Shown here: positions 23,882 to 32,561 of the stretch, piece by piece
How positions within the stretch are numbered: position 1 is the first letter of the stretch
Layout of the letters: the number at the start of each line of letters is the position of its first letter
Origin: Rhodocaloribacter sp964552015
GTDB taxonomy: Bacteria; Bacteroidota; Rhodothermia; Rhodothermales; ISCAR-4553
DNA length: 64,000 bases
Reading direction: 5' to 3'
NCBI GenBank assembly: GCA_964552015.1
Contig: CAZKFR010000010.1
Coordinates: 1-64,000 of the forward strand
Made by a program: the position numbers and the translations under genes
Notes under the pieces: model-generated
Seen by the model: only the letters and a program-made list of their open reading frames with translations
What the model was told of the DNA's origin: nothing
Database searches by the model: none

Positions 23882-25171
23882 TCAGGGCGTGCCGTTGGCC
23901 GGGATGACGCCGTGCTTGCGTCCGACGCGCTTGAAGGCTTCGAGGATGAAGTCGAGTTCCTCGTCCGTATGGGTGGCCATGTAGGAGGTACGCATGAGCG
24001 ACTGGCCCTGCGGCACGGCCGGCGGCACCACGGCGTTGACGAAGACGCCCTCTTCAAGGAGGTCCTTCCAGAACTGGAAGCACGTCTTGAGGTCCCCTAC
24101 CACGACGGGGATGATGGGGGTCTGGCTGGTCCACACGTTGAAGCCGAGGCGGCGGAAGCCCTCGCGCATGTAGTCCGAGATCTGCCAGAGACGTTCGATG
24201 CGCCAGGTTTCCGTTTCGAGGATGTCCAGGCATTTGAGCACGGTGGCCACGTTGGCCGGCGGCATCGAGGCGCTGAAGATGTGCGTAGAGCTGTTGTGCC
24301 GGATGTACTCGATGACCTCGCGGTCGCCGACGACGAAGCCGCCGAGGGAGGCGAAGCTCTTCGAGAAGGTGCCGGTCGTCAGGTGGACGGCCTGGTGGAG
24401 GCCGAAGTGGGCGGCGCTACCCCGGCCGCCGGGGCCAACGACGCCGACGGCGTGGGCGTCGTCGAGCATGAGCGCCGCGCCGAACTCCTCGGCCAGCGCC
24501 AGCAGTTCGGGCACTTTCGCCAGCGTTCCGCTCATCGAGAAGACGCCGTCGGTGACGATGAACTTGCCGGCTTCGGGGCGCTGGGTATGGGCTTTCTCCA
24601 GCAGCCGGCGCAGGTGACGGAGGTCGTTGTGCCGGAAGCGCCACGTCTCGGCCATGCTCACCTGCGTGCCGGCGACGATGCAGGCGTGGTTGTCCTTGTC
24701 GGAAAAAATGATGTCGCCCTTGCCGGCCAGGGCCTGGATGACGCCCTGGTTGGTCATGTAGCCGGTGGAGAAGAGGACGCAGGCTTCCCGGCCCATGAAG
24801 CGGGCCAGGCGCTCCTCCAGCTGCAGGTGCAGGTCGAGCGTGCCGTTGAGGAAACGGCTCCCCGTACACCCGGTCCCATACTGCTCGATGGCTTGCTGGG
24901 CCGCTTCTTTGACGCGCGGGTCGGAGAGCAATCCCAGGTAGTTGTTCGAGCCGGCCATGATGACCTCGCGCCCGTGGATGATGGCGCGCGTCCCGTCGTT
25001 CCGCTCGATGGCGCGGAAATACGGGTACAGGTCCGCCGCCTTGACCTGGGCATAGAGTCCCGTCGGCTCGAAAAACTGATAGCACTTGTCAAACAGCGAA
25101 GGGGCCGTGCGGACCGGAGCCGAGACGGTGTCCGGCGCCGCTTCGGGCTTGCGATAGCCTTCAGGCATCAT
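23882..25171 (-). CDS. spt: Serine palmitoyltransferase (alpha-oxoamine synthase)
   Basis: The 429-residue PLP enzyme condenses L-serine with an acyl-CoA to 3-ketosphinganine, the first step of sphingolipid synthesis. Fold type I features are clear: GSNNYLGLLSDPRV (about 88-101), the DDAHAVGVVGPGGRG cofactor aspartate and His region, and the Schiff-base lysine in TTGTFSKSFASLGGF. The SKSFASLGG form favours serine palmitoyltransferase over glycine C-acetyltransferase (KBL) or AONS, whose motif is GKA-type. Two adjacent ATGs (25171 and 25168) are possible starts. A TATATTCA box lies at 25247-25254, about 80 bp upstream on the minus strand. A GNAT acyltransferase follows directly. Confidence 0.85.
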   Translation of the reverse strand: MMPEGYRKPEAAPDTVSAPVRTAPSLFDKCYQFFEPTGLYAQVKAADLYPYFRAIERNDGTRAIIHGREVIMAGSNNYLGLLSDPRVKEAAQQAIEQYGTGCTGSRFLNGTLDLHLQLEERLARFMGREACVLFSTGYMTNQGVIQALAGKGDIIFSDKDNHACIVAGTQVSMAETWRFRHNDLRHLRRLLEKAHTQRPEAGKFIVTDGVFSMSGTLAKVPELLALAEEFGAALMLDDAHAVGVVGPGGRGSAAHFGLHQAVHLTTGTFSKSFASLGGFVVGDREVIEYIRHNSSTHIFSASMPPANVATVLKCLDILETETWRIERLWQISDYMREGFRRLGFNVWTSQTPIIPVVVGDLKTCFQFWKDLLEEGVFVNAVVPPAVPQGQSLMRTSYMATHTDEELDFILEAFKRVGRKHGVIPANGTP

Positions 25172-25527
25172 CGGCTTGCCTCACGAAAGGGAACGAAACG
25201 GGAACGCCGCCGGGCGCCGGGGCCGGGTACCGGGCGGATAACCTGCTGAATATACGGCTTCTCCTTAAAAGGATTGTGGAAGCCGGATAAATAGGGAGGG
25301 AAAAACAGCCATTTCGCCTCGATGGATGGGGCGGAATAAAGGTCTGACGGTTTTTGGCCTCAGTAAATGAGGAAATCCGGGGTACCGGCATAAAGAATCC
25401 GACGTAACGACGCCTGCCCGGGGATGGCGAGCAGGCGTGGTGGCATAAGGCGACCTAAAATGCGGGACACAAAAAGGTTGTTCCGTACGGGGAGCATGGG
25501 TCAATTTTTCACGATCGCTCCGGTCGT
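25172..25527. other. Intergenic region with an 8-bp palindrome
   Basis: This 356-bp spacer has no gene. It is notably more AT-rich than the genes and carries the presumed promoter of the serine palmitoyltransferase unit (minus strand, TATATTCA at 25247-25254). Near 25409-25438 an ACGCCTGC/GCAGGCGT inverted repeat with a 13-nt loop could end transcripts, but no T run follows on either strand. Confidence 0.45.
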
Positions 25528-26142
25528 TCAGAACGAAAGGCGCAGGGCGGGGTGGAGGCCGGTGGGGCCCGGGACGGGGATGACGCGGAGGGAGAGGTCT
25601 TCGCTCACGTCAAAGTCGAGCAGGTGGGCGCTGACGTAGGCGTCGAGGATTTGCAGGCCGTAGGCCAGGCCGATGCCCAGGATGGTCAGGTCACGGTTGC
25701 GGCGTAGGTTGTCGCGCTGGGCGCGTAGCGGGGCCGAGCCGATCGGGCCGAAGCGGGCCGCGATGCGGTTGTAGGCGGGTTCGAACGAAGCCCTGGGGTT
25801 TTCTTCGAGTTGCCCGCTGTCGACGAGCTCCTGGAAGGCTTTGTACTGGAAAGCCTGGCGGTAGAGCACATACTCGTCGTGGAGACGGAGGGCGTTCCAC
25901 GTGAGCAGCCCGAGGCCCGCGTAGACGATCGGGACCTTGAGGTACTGGCGGTTATAGACCTGGCCCCAGCCGGGGAGGACGGCGGCGCGCCAGAGGGCAC
26001 CGCGCGGGTCGTGAGAGCCGCCCGTCCGGGTGGTGTCGGCCGGCTGAGCCGATGCGGCGGGGGGCGCCAGGCTCAGGAACAGGAGCAGCAACCCGGCCCC
26101 ACACCACGCTCGAAGGGCGAAACGGTACGGCACGCCGGACAC
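25528..26142 (-). CDS. DUF5683 domain protein
   Basis: The 204-residue protein has an N-terminal signal peptide (about residues 12-33), then the DUF5683 core LWRAAVLPGWGQVYNRQYLKVPIVYAGLG and a second hydrophobic segment DLTILGIGLAYGLQILDAYVSAHL near the end. DUF5683 genes commonly follow parAB in Bacteroidota, as here, which supports the taxonomic placement. The function is unknown. The stop of parB lies 24 bp upstream on the same strand, so the three genes likely form one operon. Confidence 0.8.
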   Translation of the reverse strand: MSGVPYRFALRAWCGAGLLLLFLSLAPPAASAQPADTTRTGGSHDPRGALWRAAVLPGWGQVYNRQYLKVPIVYAGLGLLTWNALRLHDEYVLYRQAFQYKAFQELVDSGQLEENPRASFEPAYNRIAARFGPIGSAPLRAQRDNLRRNRDLTILGIGLAYGLQILDAYVSAHLLDFDVSEDLSLRVIPVPGPTGLHPALRLSF

Positions 26143-26166
26143 GCGGGAGGGTGGTCGGGGAAGGGG

Positions 26167-27126
26167 TCAGGGCAGGAGCAACTCGAGCAGGCGCTCCAGG
26201 TCCTCGTCCGAGTAGAAGGCGATCTCGATTCGTCCGCCGCCTTTGGCCTGGCGTTTGATTTCGACGCGGGTGCTGTAGCGGGTGCGGAGCCGGTCCGTGA
26301 AGGCCTGGAGTTGCAGGTCGTTGCGGTCCGGCGTGGCCGGTTCGGAGGGGCGGGGCGCCGGGGCGGGCGCGGCGTCGGGCTGCTGCGCCTGGTGCCAGGC
26401 GCGGACCTGCTCCTCCACCTCGCGCACCGACAGTCCGTTTTCGAGGATGGCTTTGAGCAGCCGTCGCTGGGCGGCTTCGTCGTCCACGTTGATCAGGGCG
26501 CGGGCATGGCCCACCGTGATCGAGTTGTCCCGGAGGGCCGCCTGCACGGGCGGCGGCAGCTTCAACAGGCGGAGGAAGTTGGCCACCGTCGACCGGTTCT
26601 TCGACACCTTCTGCGCCACCTGTTCCTGCGTCAGGTTGCATTCTTCGATCAGGCGCTGGTAGCCGAGGGCGACTTCGATGGGGTTGAGTTCCTCGCGCTG
26701 CACGTTCTCGACGAGGGCCATCTCGAGCATCGCCTCCGTGTCCGCCTCACGCACGTAGGCGGGGATGCGCTTGAGGCCGGCGCGGCGGGCGGCGCGCAGG
26801 CGTCGCTCGCCCGAGATGACCTCGAAGCGGCCGCCGCCCATGGCGCGGACCGTGATCGGCTGAATGATCCCGAGCTGACGGATCGAATCGGCCAGTTCGT
26901 TCAGGGCCGTCTCGTCGAAGTCCTTGCGGGGCTGGTACGGGTTCGGGCGGATGTGCTCGATCTCGATCTCGGCCACGCGGCCCAGGTACCGGTACCGGTC
27001 CTCGAAGTTGTAGAGGCGGCTTTTGGGCAGGTCGCCCCCTTCGGGCCGTTCCTGTACGTCTTCCTCCTGGACCGAGGGGAGCAGGGCGTTCAGGCCTCTA
27101 CCGAGTGCAGCTTTTCTGGAACCCAT
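26167..27126 (-). CDS. parB: Chromosome-partitioning protein ParB
   Basis: The 319-residue CTP-dependent DNA clamp loads at parS and helps segregate the chromosome origin. The N-terminal ParB/Srx domain has EIEHIRPNPYQPRKDFDE and the CTP-binding GERRLRAARRAGLKRIPAYV. The central helix-turn-helix is LTQEQVAQKVSKNRSTVANF. A proline/alanine linker and a C-terminal dimerisation segment (IEIAFYSDEDLERLLELLL) complete the protein. It overlaps no neighbour and lies 46 bp after parA. I did not find a clear parS palindrome within the window. Confidence 0.96.
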   Translation of the reverse strand: MGSRKAALGRGLNALLPSVQEEDVQERPEGGDLPKSRLYNFEDRYRYLGRVAEIEIEHIRPNPYQPRKDFDETALNELADSIRQLGIIQPITVRAMGGGRFEVISGERRLRAARRAGLKRIPAYVREADTEAMLEMALVENVQREELNPIEVALGYQRLIEECNLTQEQVAQKVSKNRSTVANFLRLLKLPPPVQAALRDNSITVGHARALINVDDEAAQRRLLKAILENGLSVREVEEQVRAWHQAQQPDAAPAPAPRPSEPATPDRNDLQLQAFTDRLRTRYSTRVEIKRQAKGGGRIEIAFYSDEDLERLLELLLP

Positions 27127-27172
27127 GGGATCGTCGTTTCAGGTGTTGACAGGGGGCGGAGCAAGTACGCCG

Positions 27173-28054
27173 TTACAGGGCAAACCCGTTAGCCGGGGTG
27201 GACGAGGCCGAGTAGGCGCCGTGGCGGCCGTTGCCGCTCGGTGTCGGGCCGGAAGCCTCTTCCTTGGTTTCCTCGTGGTCGTGCAGAAAACGCTGGTTGT
27301 TCTTGAGGATTTCGCGGGCCAGGGCGATGTAGTTCCGGGCGCCGATGGAGGTGGCGTCGTAGAGCAGCACGGGCTTGCCGAAGCTGGGCGCCTCGGAGAG
27401 CCGTACGTTGCGCTGCACGATGGTTTTGAACACCTTGTCGCCAAAGTAGCGGCGCACCTCGCTGGCGACCTGGTTCGAGAGGCGGAGCCGGGTGTCGAAC
27501 ATGGTCAGCAGCACCCCTTCGAGTTCCAGGTCCGGGTTCAGGTGCTGCCGCACGATCTTGATCGTGTTGAGGAGTTGGCCCAGCCCCTCGAGGGCGAAGT
27601 ATTCGGCCTGCACCGGGATCAGCACCGAATTGGCGGCCGTCAGCGCGTTGAGGGTCAGCAGCCCGAGCGACGGCGGGCAGTCGATGACGATGAAATCGTA
27701 CTTGCGACGGGCCCGCACCAGCGCGTTCTTGAGGATCCGCTCGCGCTCAAGCACGTCGATCATCTCGATCTCGGCCCCGACCAGGTTGATATGGCTGGGC
27801 ACCATGTCGAGGAACGGCATCTCGGTGGGGCGCACGGCGTCTTCGAGCGTCGTGTCGCCGATGAGGACCTCGTAGGTGGAGGCCGTGACGGTGCGCGGGT
27901 CGATGCCGATCCCGGAGGTACAGTTGGCCTGGGGGTCGAAGTCGAGCAACAGCGTCGGGTGCTCGGTGGCCGCCAGGGAGGCCGCCAGGTTTACTGACGT
28001 CGTGGTCTTTCCGACGCCGCCTTTCTGGTTGGCTACGGCAATAACCTTTCCCAT
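27173..28054 (-). CDS. parA: Chromosome-partitioning ATPase ParA (Soj)
   Basis: The ATG at 28054 gives MGKVIAVANQKGGVGKTTT, the canonical N terminus with the deviant Walker A motif (lysines at about residues 10 and 15). The 293-residue product continues with LLLDFDPQANCTSG (A'), FIVIDCPPSLGLLTLNAL (Walker B) and SEAPSFGKPVLLYD. ParA forms ATP-bound dimers on the nucleoid that are stimulated by ParB. A low-complexity tail of about 30 residues is added at the C terminus. The long upstream frame is not part of the gene. It diverges from the helicase gene. Confidence 0.96.
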   Translation of the reverse strand: MGKVIAVANQKGGVGKTTTSVNLAASLAATEHPTLLLDFDPQANCTSGIGIDPRTVTASTYEVLIGDTTLEDAVRPTEMPFLDMVPSHINLVGAEIEMIDVLERERILKNALVRARRKYDFIVIDCPPSLGLLTLNALTAANSVLIPVQAEYFALEGLGQLLNTIKIVRQHLNPDLELEGVLLTMFDTRLRLSNQVASEVRRYFGDKVFKTIVQRNVRLSEAPSFGKPVLLYDATSIGARNYIALAREILKNNQRFLHDHEETKEEASGPTPSGNGRHGAYSASSTPANGFAL

Positions 28055-28313
28055 GCGATCGTATGGGCTTCGGTTGGGAGGAGGACGGGATCGTGAAAGG
28101 GCACGGCGCGCTGGCCGGGCAGCAGGCTCCGACGCGGCGTTCCAGACCTTGGAATGTAGGAAGAAACGGGTGGCCAAGCCAGTAAGATCCGGGTAAATTT
28201 CCGATGCGGGCGGGCGGCGCCTGCTCCGGCATGCGGAAGCGTGGAACAAACCCGTGGGGTCAACATCTACCCTGCCCGACCGGGAGGCCGCCGCTGAAAG
28301 GAACGACCACGTT

Positions 28314-30398
28314 ATGGCGCGTCGCTTTGTGCTCAAGACCGACGTCGAGGCCGTCACGCGGAAGCTGACGATCGACTATGCCGGGGCGCTGAACCCGCAG
28401 CAGTATGCCGCGGTGACGGCGCCGGGCGGGCCGGTGCTGGTCATCGCCGGGGCGGGCACGGGCAAGACGCGCACGCTCGTCTACCGCGTGGCCTACCTGG
28501 TGGAGACGGGGACGCCACCCGAGCAGATCGTGCTGCTGACGTTCACGCGGCGGGCCGCCCGCGAGATGCTGGCCCGGGCCGCGGCCCTGCTCGACGGCCG
28601 CTGTGAGCGCGTGCAGGGGGGCACCTTCCATGCCTTCTGTGCCGCCATCCTGCGCCGCCATGCCCCCCGCATCGGCTTCCCCGGCACGTTCTCCATCCTC
28701 GATGCGGCCGATGCCGCCGACGTGCTCGACGTCCTCCGCACCGCCCACGGCTTCCACCGCGCCGGCAAACGGTTTCCCCGGAAAAAGACGCTCCAGGCCC
28801 TCTTTTCGGCCGCGGCCAACCGCGACCGGCCCCTGGCCGCCCTGCTCGAAGAAGCATATCCCCAGTTTGTGGACTATCTGGACGACCTGGAGACGCTCCG
28901 TGCGGCCTACGTCGACTACAAGAAGGCCCACGCGCTGATGGATTACGACGACCTGCTGCTACGCACGCTCGAACTCTTCGATACGGACGACGGGGTGCGG
29001 CGGCAGGTGGCGGGCCGCTGCCGCCACGTCCTGGTGGATGAATACCAGGACACGAACCGGCTACAGGCCGCGCTCGTGCGCCGGTTTGCCTCGGTGCACG
29101 GCAACGTCATGGCGGTGGGGGACGACGCGCAGAGCATCTATCGCTTCCGGGGCGCCGACTTCCGAAACATCTTTGCCTTCCCGGAGCAGTTTCCCGGCAC
29201 GCGCCTGCTCAAGCTCGAACAGAACTACCGCTCGACGAAGCCCATCCTGGATCTGGCCAATCACCTGCTGGGGTTTGCCCGGCGCAAGTACGACAAACGC
29301 TTGTTTACCGAACGGGAAGGGGGCGAGCGCCCCGCCCTGGTCCCTGCGCCCGACGACCGGTTCGAGAGCCGGTTCGTCGCCCAGATGGTGCTCGAACTGC
29401 GCGAGCAGGGCATCCCGCTCAACCGGATGGCGGTGCTGTTCCGCAGCAGCCACAACACGTACGACCTGGAGGTCGAACTCAACCGCCGCAACATCCCCTA
29501 CGTCAAGTACGGCGGCCTCAAACTGAGCGAGGCGGCCCACGTGAAGGACGTGCTGGCGCACCTGCGGGTCGTGGAAAACCCGAACGATGCCGTTGCCTGG
29601 CACCGCATCCTGCAGCTCATCGACGGCATCGGGCCGAAGACAGCCGCCGACCTCATCGAATGGATCACCTCCGGCACCGACGACCCGTTCGTGCTGCCCG
29701 ATCGCTCGTGGGGCAAACGCTACGTGGACGGGCTGATGGCGCTGTTCGAGATGCTCCGGGCCATCCGCCAGCCGGAGGTGTCGCTGGCTCGGCAGATGGA
29801 GGCGGTGCTGGCCTACTATGCACCGCTCCTGCGTCGTACCTACTACGAGGACTATCCGAAGCGCGAGCAGGACCTTGAGCACCTTGCCGCGCTGGTCGAG
29901 GGCTTTGCCGACCGGGCGGCGTTCCTGGCTGCGCTGGCCCTCGACCCCGTCGAACTCTCGGCGCTCGACGCCGAGGCGCTGGCCGACGACGAGCCCCCGC
30001 TCGTCCTGTCGACGATCCACTCGGCCAAAGGGCTCGAGTTCGATGCCGTCTTCATCATCCATGCCCTCGACGGCGTGCTGCCCTCGGGCTATGCGCTCGA
30101 CGACCCCGACGCGCTCGACGAGGAACTGCGGCTGCTCTACGTCGCTGTGACGCGGGCCCGTAACCACCTGTTCATCTCCTATCCGATGGTGCAGTACAGC
30201 CGCTGGCAGGGGTCGTACCTGGCCGAGCCTAGCCGCTTCGTGGCCGACGTCCCCGAGCCCCTGCTCGAACCCTGGTCGCTCGTCGAAGAGGCGCCGCCGG
30301 CCCTTGAGGCGCCGCCGGCGTCAGAGGCGACGTCGCGGCCCCTGCTGCCGGCGCCGCCCGCCGCAGAGGACGAACCCGGCGACGGCCTGCCGTTCTGA
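28314..30398 (+). CDS. UvrD/Rep/PcrA-family DNA helicase
   Basis: The 694-residue SF1A helicase moves 3' to 5' on DNA. Motifs are in order: Q motif LNPQQYAAV, Walker A AGAGTGKTRT, Ia LLTFTRRAAREM, II VDEYQDTN, III AVGDDAQSIYRFRGA, IV LEQNYRST, V STIHSAKGLEFDAVF and VI YVAVTRARNHLF. An HhH-like LIDGIGPKTAADL appears near residue 440. A proline/alanine-rich tail replaces the longer C-terminal domain of PcrA. I chose the ATG at 28314; the frame is open a little farther upstream. Roles in repair or replication restart are inferred from the family. Confidence 0.92.
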   Translation: MARRFVLKTDVEAVTRKLTIDYAGALNPQQYAAVTAPGGPVLVIAGAGTGKTRTLVYRVAYLVETGTPPEQIVLLTFTRRAAREMLARAAALLDGRCERVQGGTFHAFCAAILRRHAPRIGFPGTFSILDAADAADVLDVLRTAHGFHRAGKRFPRKKTLQALFSAAANRDRPLAALLEEAYPQFVDYLDDLETLRAAYVDYKKAHALMDYDDLLLRTLELFDTDDGVRRQVAGRCRHVLVDEYQDTNRLQAALVRRFASVHGNVMAVGDDAQSIYRFRGADFRNIFAFPEQFPGTRLLKLEQNYRSTKPILDLANHLLGFARRKYDKRLFTEREGGERPALVPAPDDRFESRFVAQMVLELREQGIPLNRMAVLFRSSHNTYDLEVELNRRNIPYVKYGGLKLSEAAHVKDVLAHLRVVENPNDAVAWHRILQLIDGIGPKTAADLIEWITSGTDDPFVLPDRSWGKRYVDGLMALFEMLRAIRQPEVSLARQMEAVLAYYAPLLRRTYYEDYPKREQDLEHLAALVEGFADRAAFLAALALDPVELSALDAEALADDEPPLVLSTIHSAKGLEFDAVFIIHALDGVLPSGYALDDPDALDEELRLLYVAVTRARNHLFISYPMVQYSRWQGSYLAEPSRFVADVPEPLLEPWSLVEEAPPALEAPPASEATSRPLLPAPPAAEDEPGDGLPF

Positions 30399-30486
30399 CA
30401 AAAGCGGGGCGGGCGTGGTCCGAATCGGCCCCGTTCGTCGTATCTTGTAGGTACGTCACGCCCTTCGACCCCGACGGTACGCTGCC

Positions 30487-30966
30487 ATGACCATCCCGTC
30501 CGATCCTCCCGCCCTCTCGCAGGAGATGCCCGGTGCGGAGGCCGTGCGTATCGTGGAAGCCGGTCTCGAGGCGCGCGAGGTACTCGTCCGCCTCAACCGG
30601 GTCATTTTCGGCGAAGAGCGGGTCATCAACACGTTCGACCGCATCGACCTGATGATCCTGCTGGCCTATGCGGGGGCGGATGCGGTCGGTTTCAAGGTGG
30701 GCTATCGCGAGAACCGCTTCACGTTCTACAGCGCCAAAGGCGGGGTGCTGCCGGCTTACCGGCGGCGCGGCATCGCCCGGCTGCTCCTCCACGAGATGAT
30801 GGACCGCGTACGCGCCCGCGGGTACACACGCTTCGCCTACGACACCTTCCCGAACATGCATCCCGGCATGACCATTCTGGGGCTGAAGGAGGGCTTCCGC
30901 GTGATGCGGGCCGACTACAACCCCACCTACCGGGACTATCGCCTCCGGTTCGAAAAGCGGCTCTGA
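30487..30966 (+). CDS. GNAT-family N-acetyltransferase
   Basis: The 159-residue protein shows the single GNAT fold: the beta strand DAVGFKVGYRENRFTFYS, then the acetyl-CoA pyrophosphate-binding VLPAYRRRGIARLLLHEMMD (RRRGIA as the Q/RxxGxG/A motif) and a C-terminal FRVMRADYNPTYRDY. The substrate is unknown. A TATCTTGT box at 30441-30448 lies about 40 bp upstream. It is convergent with the small DUF5989 gene. Confidence 0.85.
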   Translation: MTIPSDPPALSQEMPGAEAVRIVEAGLEAREVLVRLNRVIFGEERVINTFDRIDLMILLAYAGADAVGFKVGYRENRFTFYSAKGGVLPAYRRRGIARLLLHEMMDRVRARGYTRFAYDTFPNMHPGMTILGLKEGFRVMRADYNPTYRDYRLRFEKRL

Positions 30967-30976
30967 GGTCGCTCCG

Positions 30977-31135
30977 TCAGAACAGCGCGTAGATGAAGGG
31001 AGCCAGGGCCGAGCCCTGCGTCAGCACGATCAGCAGGCTCAGCAGCAACAGGATGACGAGGATGGGCGCCAGCCAGAACTTCTTCCGCTCGCGCAGGAAC
31101 TGCCAGAACTCACCGAGGATGCGAAGCTTACCCAT
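30977..31135 (-). CDS. DUF5989 family small membrane protein
   Basis: Translation of the minus strand from the ATG at 31135 gives 52 residues: MGKLRILGEFWQFLRERKKF, followed by one strong membrane helix (about 21-40) and a short hydrophobic tail ending FIYALF. This is a near-complete match to the DUF5989 pattern. Such genes usually sit beside a SGNH hydrolase and a carbamoyltransferase in polysaccharide-modification loci, but neither is here, so this copy is isolated. Function unknown. Confidence 0.8.
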   Translation of the reverse strand: MGKLRILGEFWQFLRERKKFWLAPILVILLLLSLLIVLTQGSALAPFIYALF

Positions 31136-31273
31136 ACCGATCCGCTAGCGTGGCAAGGAGAAACGCGGCGGTACGATACGCCGCCCTGCGACGGGATGCA
31201 ACCCGTCCCGGTTCATTGCGTACGAACCGGCGGCTTTCGGGTTCTGTCGTTGCTCCTCATCCTGCGTTGCCCC

Positions 31274-32512
31274 GTGCGTACCTTCTTTTTCGAACTCTGG
31301 GAAGGCCTTCGGATCGCCTTCCGGGCCATCGCCACCCACAAGATGCGGGCGGTGCTGACGACGCTCGGCATCATCATCGGCATCGTCTCCGTGACGGCCA
31401 TGGCCACCGTGGTCAACGGGATCGAGAAGGATTTCGATGAGGACATGGCCACGCTGGGCACCGACGTGCTCTACATCGAGCGGTGGCCGTGGGTGGGGAG
31501 CCCCGGCATGAAGTGGTGGGAGTACATCAACCGGCCCACCATCACGGCGGACCTGGCCGACATCATCGCCGAGCGCTCCCGCTACGCCGTGGCGACGGTG
31601 CCCGTGGCTACGACCCGCCGCGTCGTAACGTACCAGGGCAACTCGGTCTTCGACGTCGAGGTGCTCGGCGTGCGGGCCACCTACCCGCAGGTGCATCCGG
31701 TGGATCTGGCCGCCGGCTACTTCTTCAGCGACTTCGACGACCGCAGCGCCCGTACCGTCTGCATCATCGGCGCCGAGATTGCCGACCGGCTCATCCCCAT
31801 CGGCGATCCGCTCGGCAAGACGATCCGCATCGACGGACACCGGTATCAGGTCGTCGGCGTCATGGAGCGCAAGGGGAGCGGCGCCGAAGGGCCCGGCTCG
31901 GTCGACCACCAGGTCATCATCCCCTTCAACGCCTTCCGCAACCATTTTGGCATGACCCGCCGGGACGTGTCCGTGCGCGTGAAGGTCGGCGACCCGGCCC
32001 TGATCGACCTGGCCAAGGACGAACTGACGGGCATTCTGCGCGTGGCCCGCCGGCTCGACGCCCGCGAGGAGAACGACTTCGAGATCAACGACCAGCAGGC
32101 GCTTCGGGCCCAGATCGCGCCGGTCAAGACGGCCATCTACGGCATCGGGCTGGGGCTGACGGCGCTGGCGTTGCTCGTGGGGGGCATCGGGGTGATGAAC
32201 ATCATGTTCGTCTCGGTCAAGGAGCGCACGCGCGAGATCGGCATCCGCAAGGCCGTCGGAGCCCGGCGGCGCACGATCCTGTTGCAGTTCCTCATCGAAG
32301 CCGTCATCGTCTCGCTCGTGGGGGGGCTGCTGGGGGTGCTGCTCTCCCTGCCGCTGACGCTGCTGATCCGCCTGGCTCTTCCCGCCACGCTCGATCTGGG
32401 GGTCGTCGCCATCGCCTTCGGCATCTGTGCCCTGGTCGGGACGGTCTTCGGCCTGGCGCCGGCCTGGACCGCGGCCCGCGCCAATCCCATCGAGGCCCTG
32501 CGCTACGAATGA
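31274..32512 (+). CDS. MacB/FtsX-family ABC transporter permease
   Basis: I favour the GTG at 31274, which gives VRTFFFELWEGLRIAFRAI and 412 residues; an upstream ATG at 31196 adds a poorly conserved 26 residues. The architecture is one membrane helix (about 20-42), a large extracytoplasmic MacB-PCD domain (about 45-280), then three helices with the FtsX core GGIGVMNIMFVSVKERTREI and GIRKAVGARRR. It lacks an ATPase domain, and none is adjacent. A close paralogue follows 49 bp downstream, so the two may form a heterodimeric permease. Substrate unknown. Confidence 0.88.
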   Translation: MRTFFFELWEGLRIAFRAIATHKMRAVLTTLGIIIGIVSVTAMATVVNGIEKDFDEDMATLGTDVLYIERWPWVGSPGMKWWEYINRPTITADLADIIAERSRYAVATVPVATTRRVVTYQGNSVFDVEVLGVRATYPQVHPVDLAAGYFFSDFDDRSARTVCIIGAEIADRLIPIGDPLGKTIRIDGHRYQVVGVMERKGSGAEGPGSVDHQVIIPFNAFRNHFGMTRRDVSVRVKVGDPALIDLAKDELTGILRVARRLDAREENDFEINDQQALRAQIAPVKTAIYGIGLGLTALALLVGGIGVMNIMFVSVKERTREIGIRKAVGARRRTILLQFLIEAVIVSLVGGLLGVLLSLPLTLLIRLALPATLDLGVVAIAFGICALVGTVFGLAPAWTAARANPIEALRYE

Positions 32513-32536
32513 GCCGCCCGCCGGCGCGTTTGCTTT

Positions 32537-32557
32537 CGTTCACGATTCACGTTCAAC
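32537..32557. repeat. Short heptamer repeat between the two permease genes
   Basis: CGTTCAC, GATTCAC and GTTCAAC follow one another in the 49-bp spacer, matching the period but not exactly the units of the other heptamer tracts. Three units is a weak case. Confidence 0.4.
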
Positions 32558-32561
32558 CTCC

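Noticed and set aside
23882..25171. Glycine C-acetyltransferase (kbl) or 8-amino-7-oxononanoate synthase (bioF)
   Set aside because: The active-site context SKSFASLGG and the adjacent GNAT acyltransferase favour serine palmitoyltransferase; no tdh or bio genes are nearby. Substrate is still not proven.
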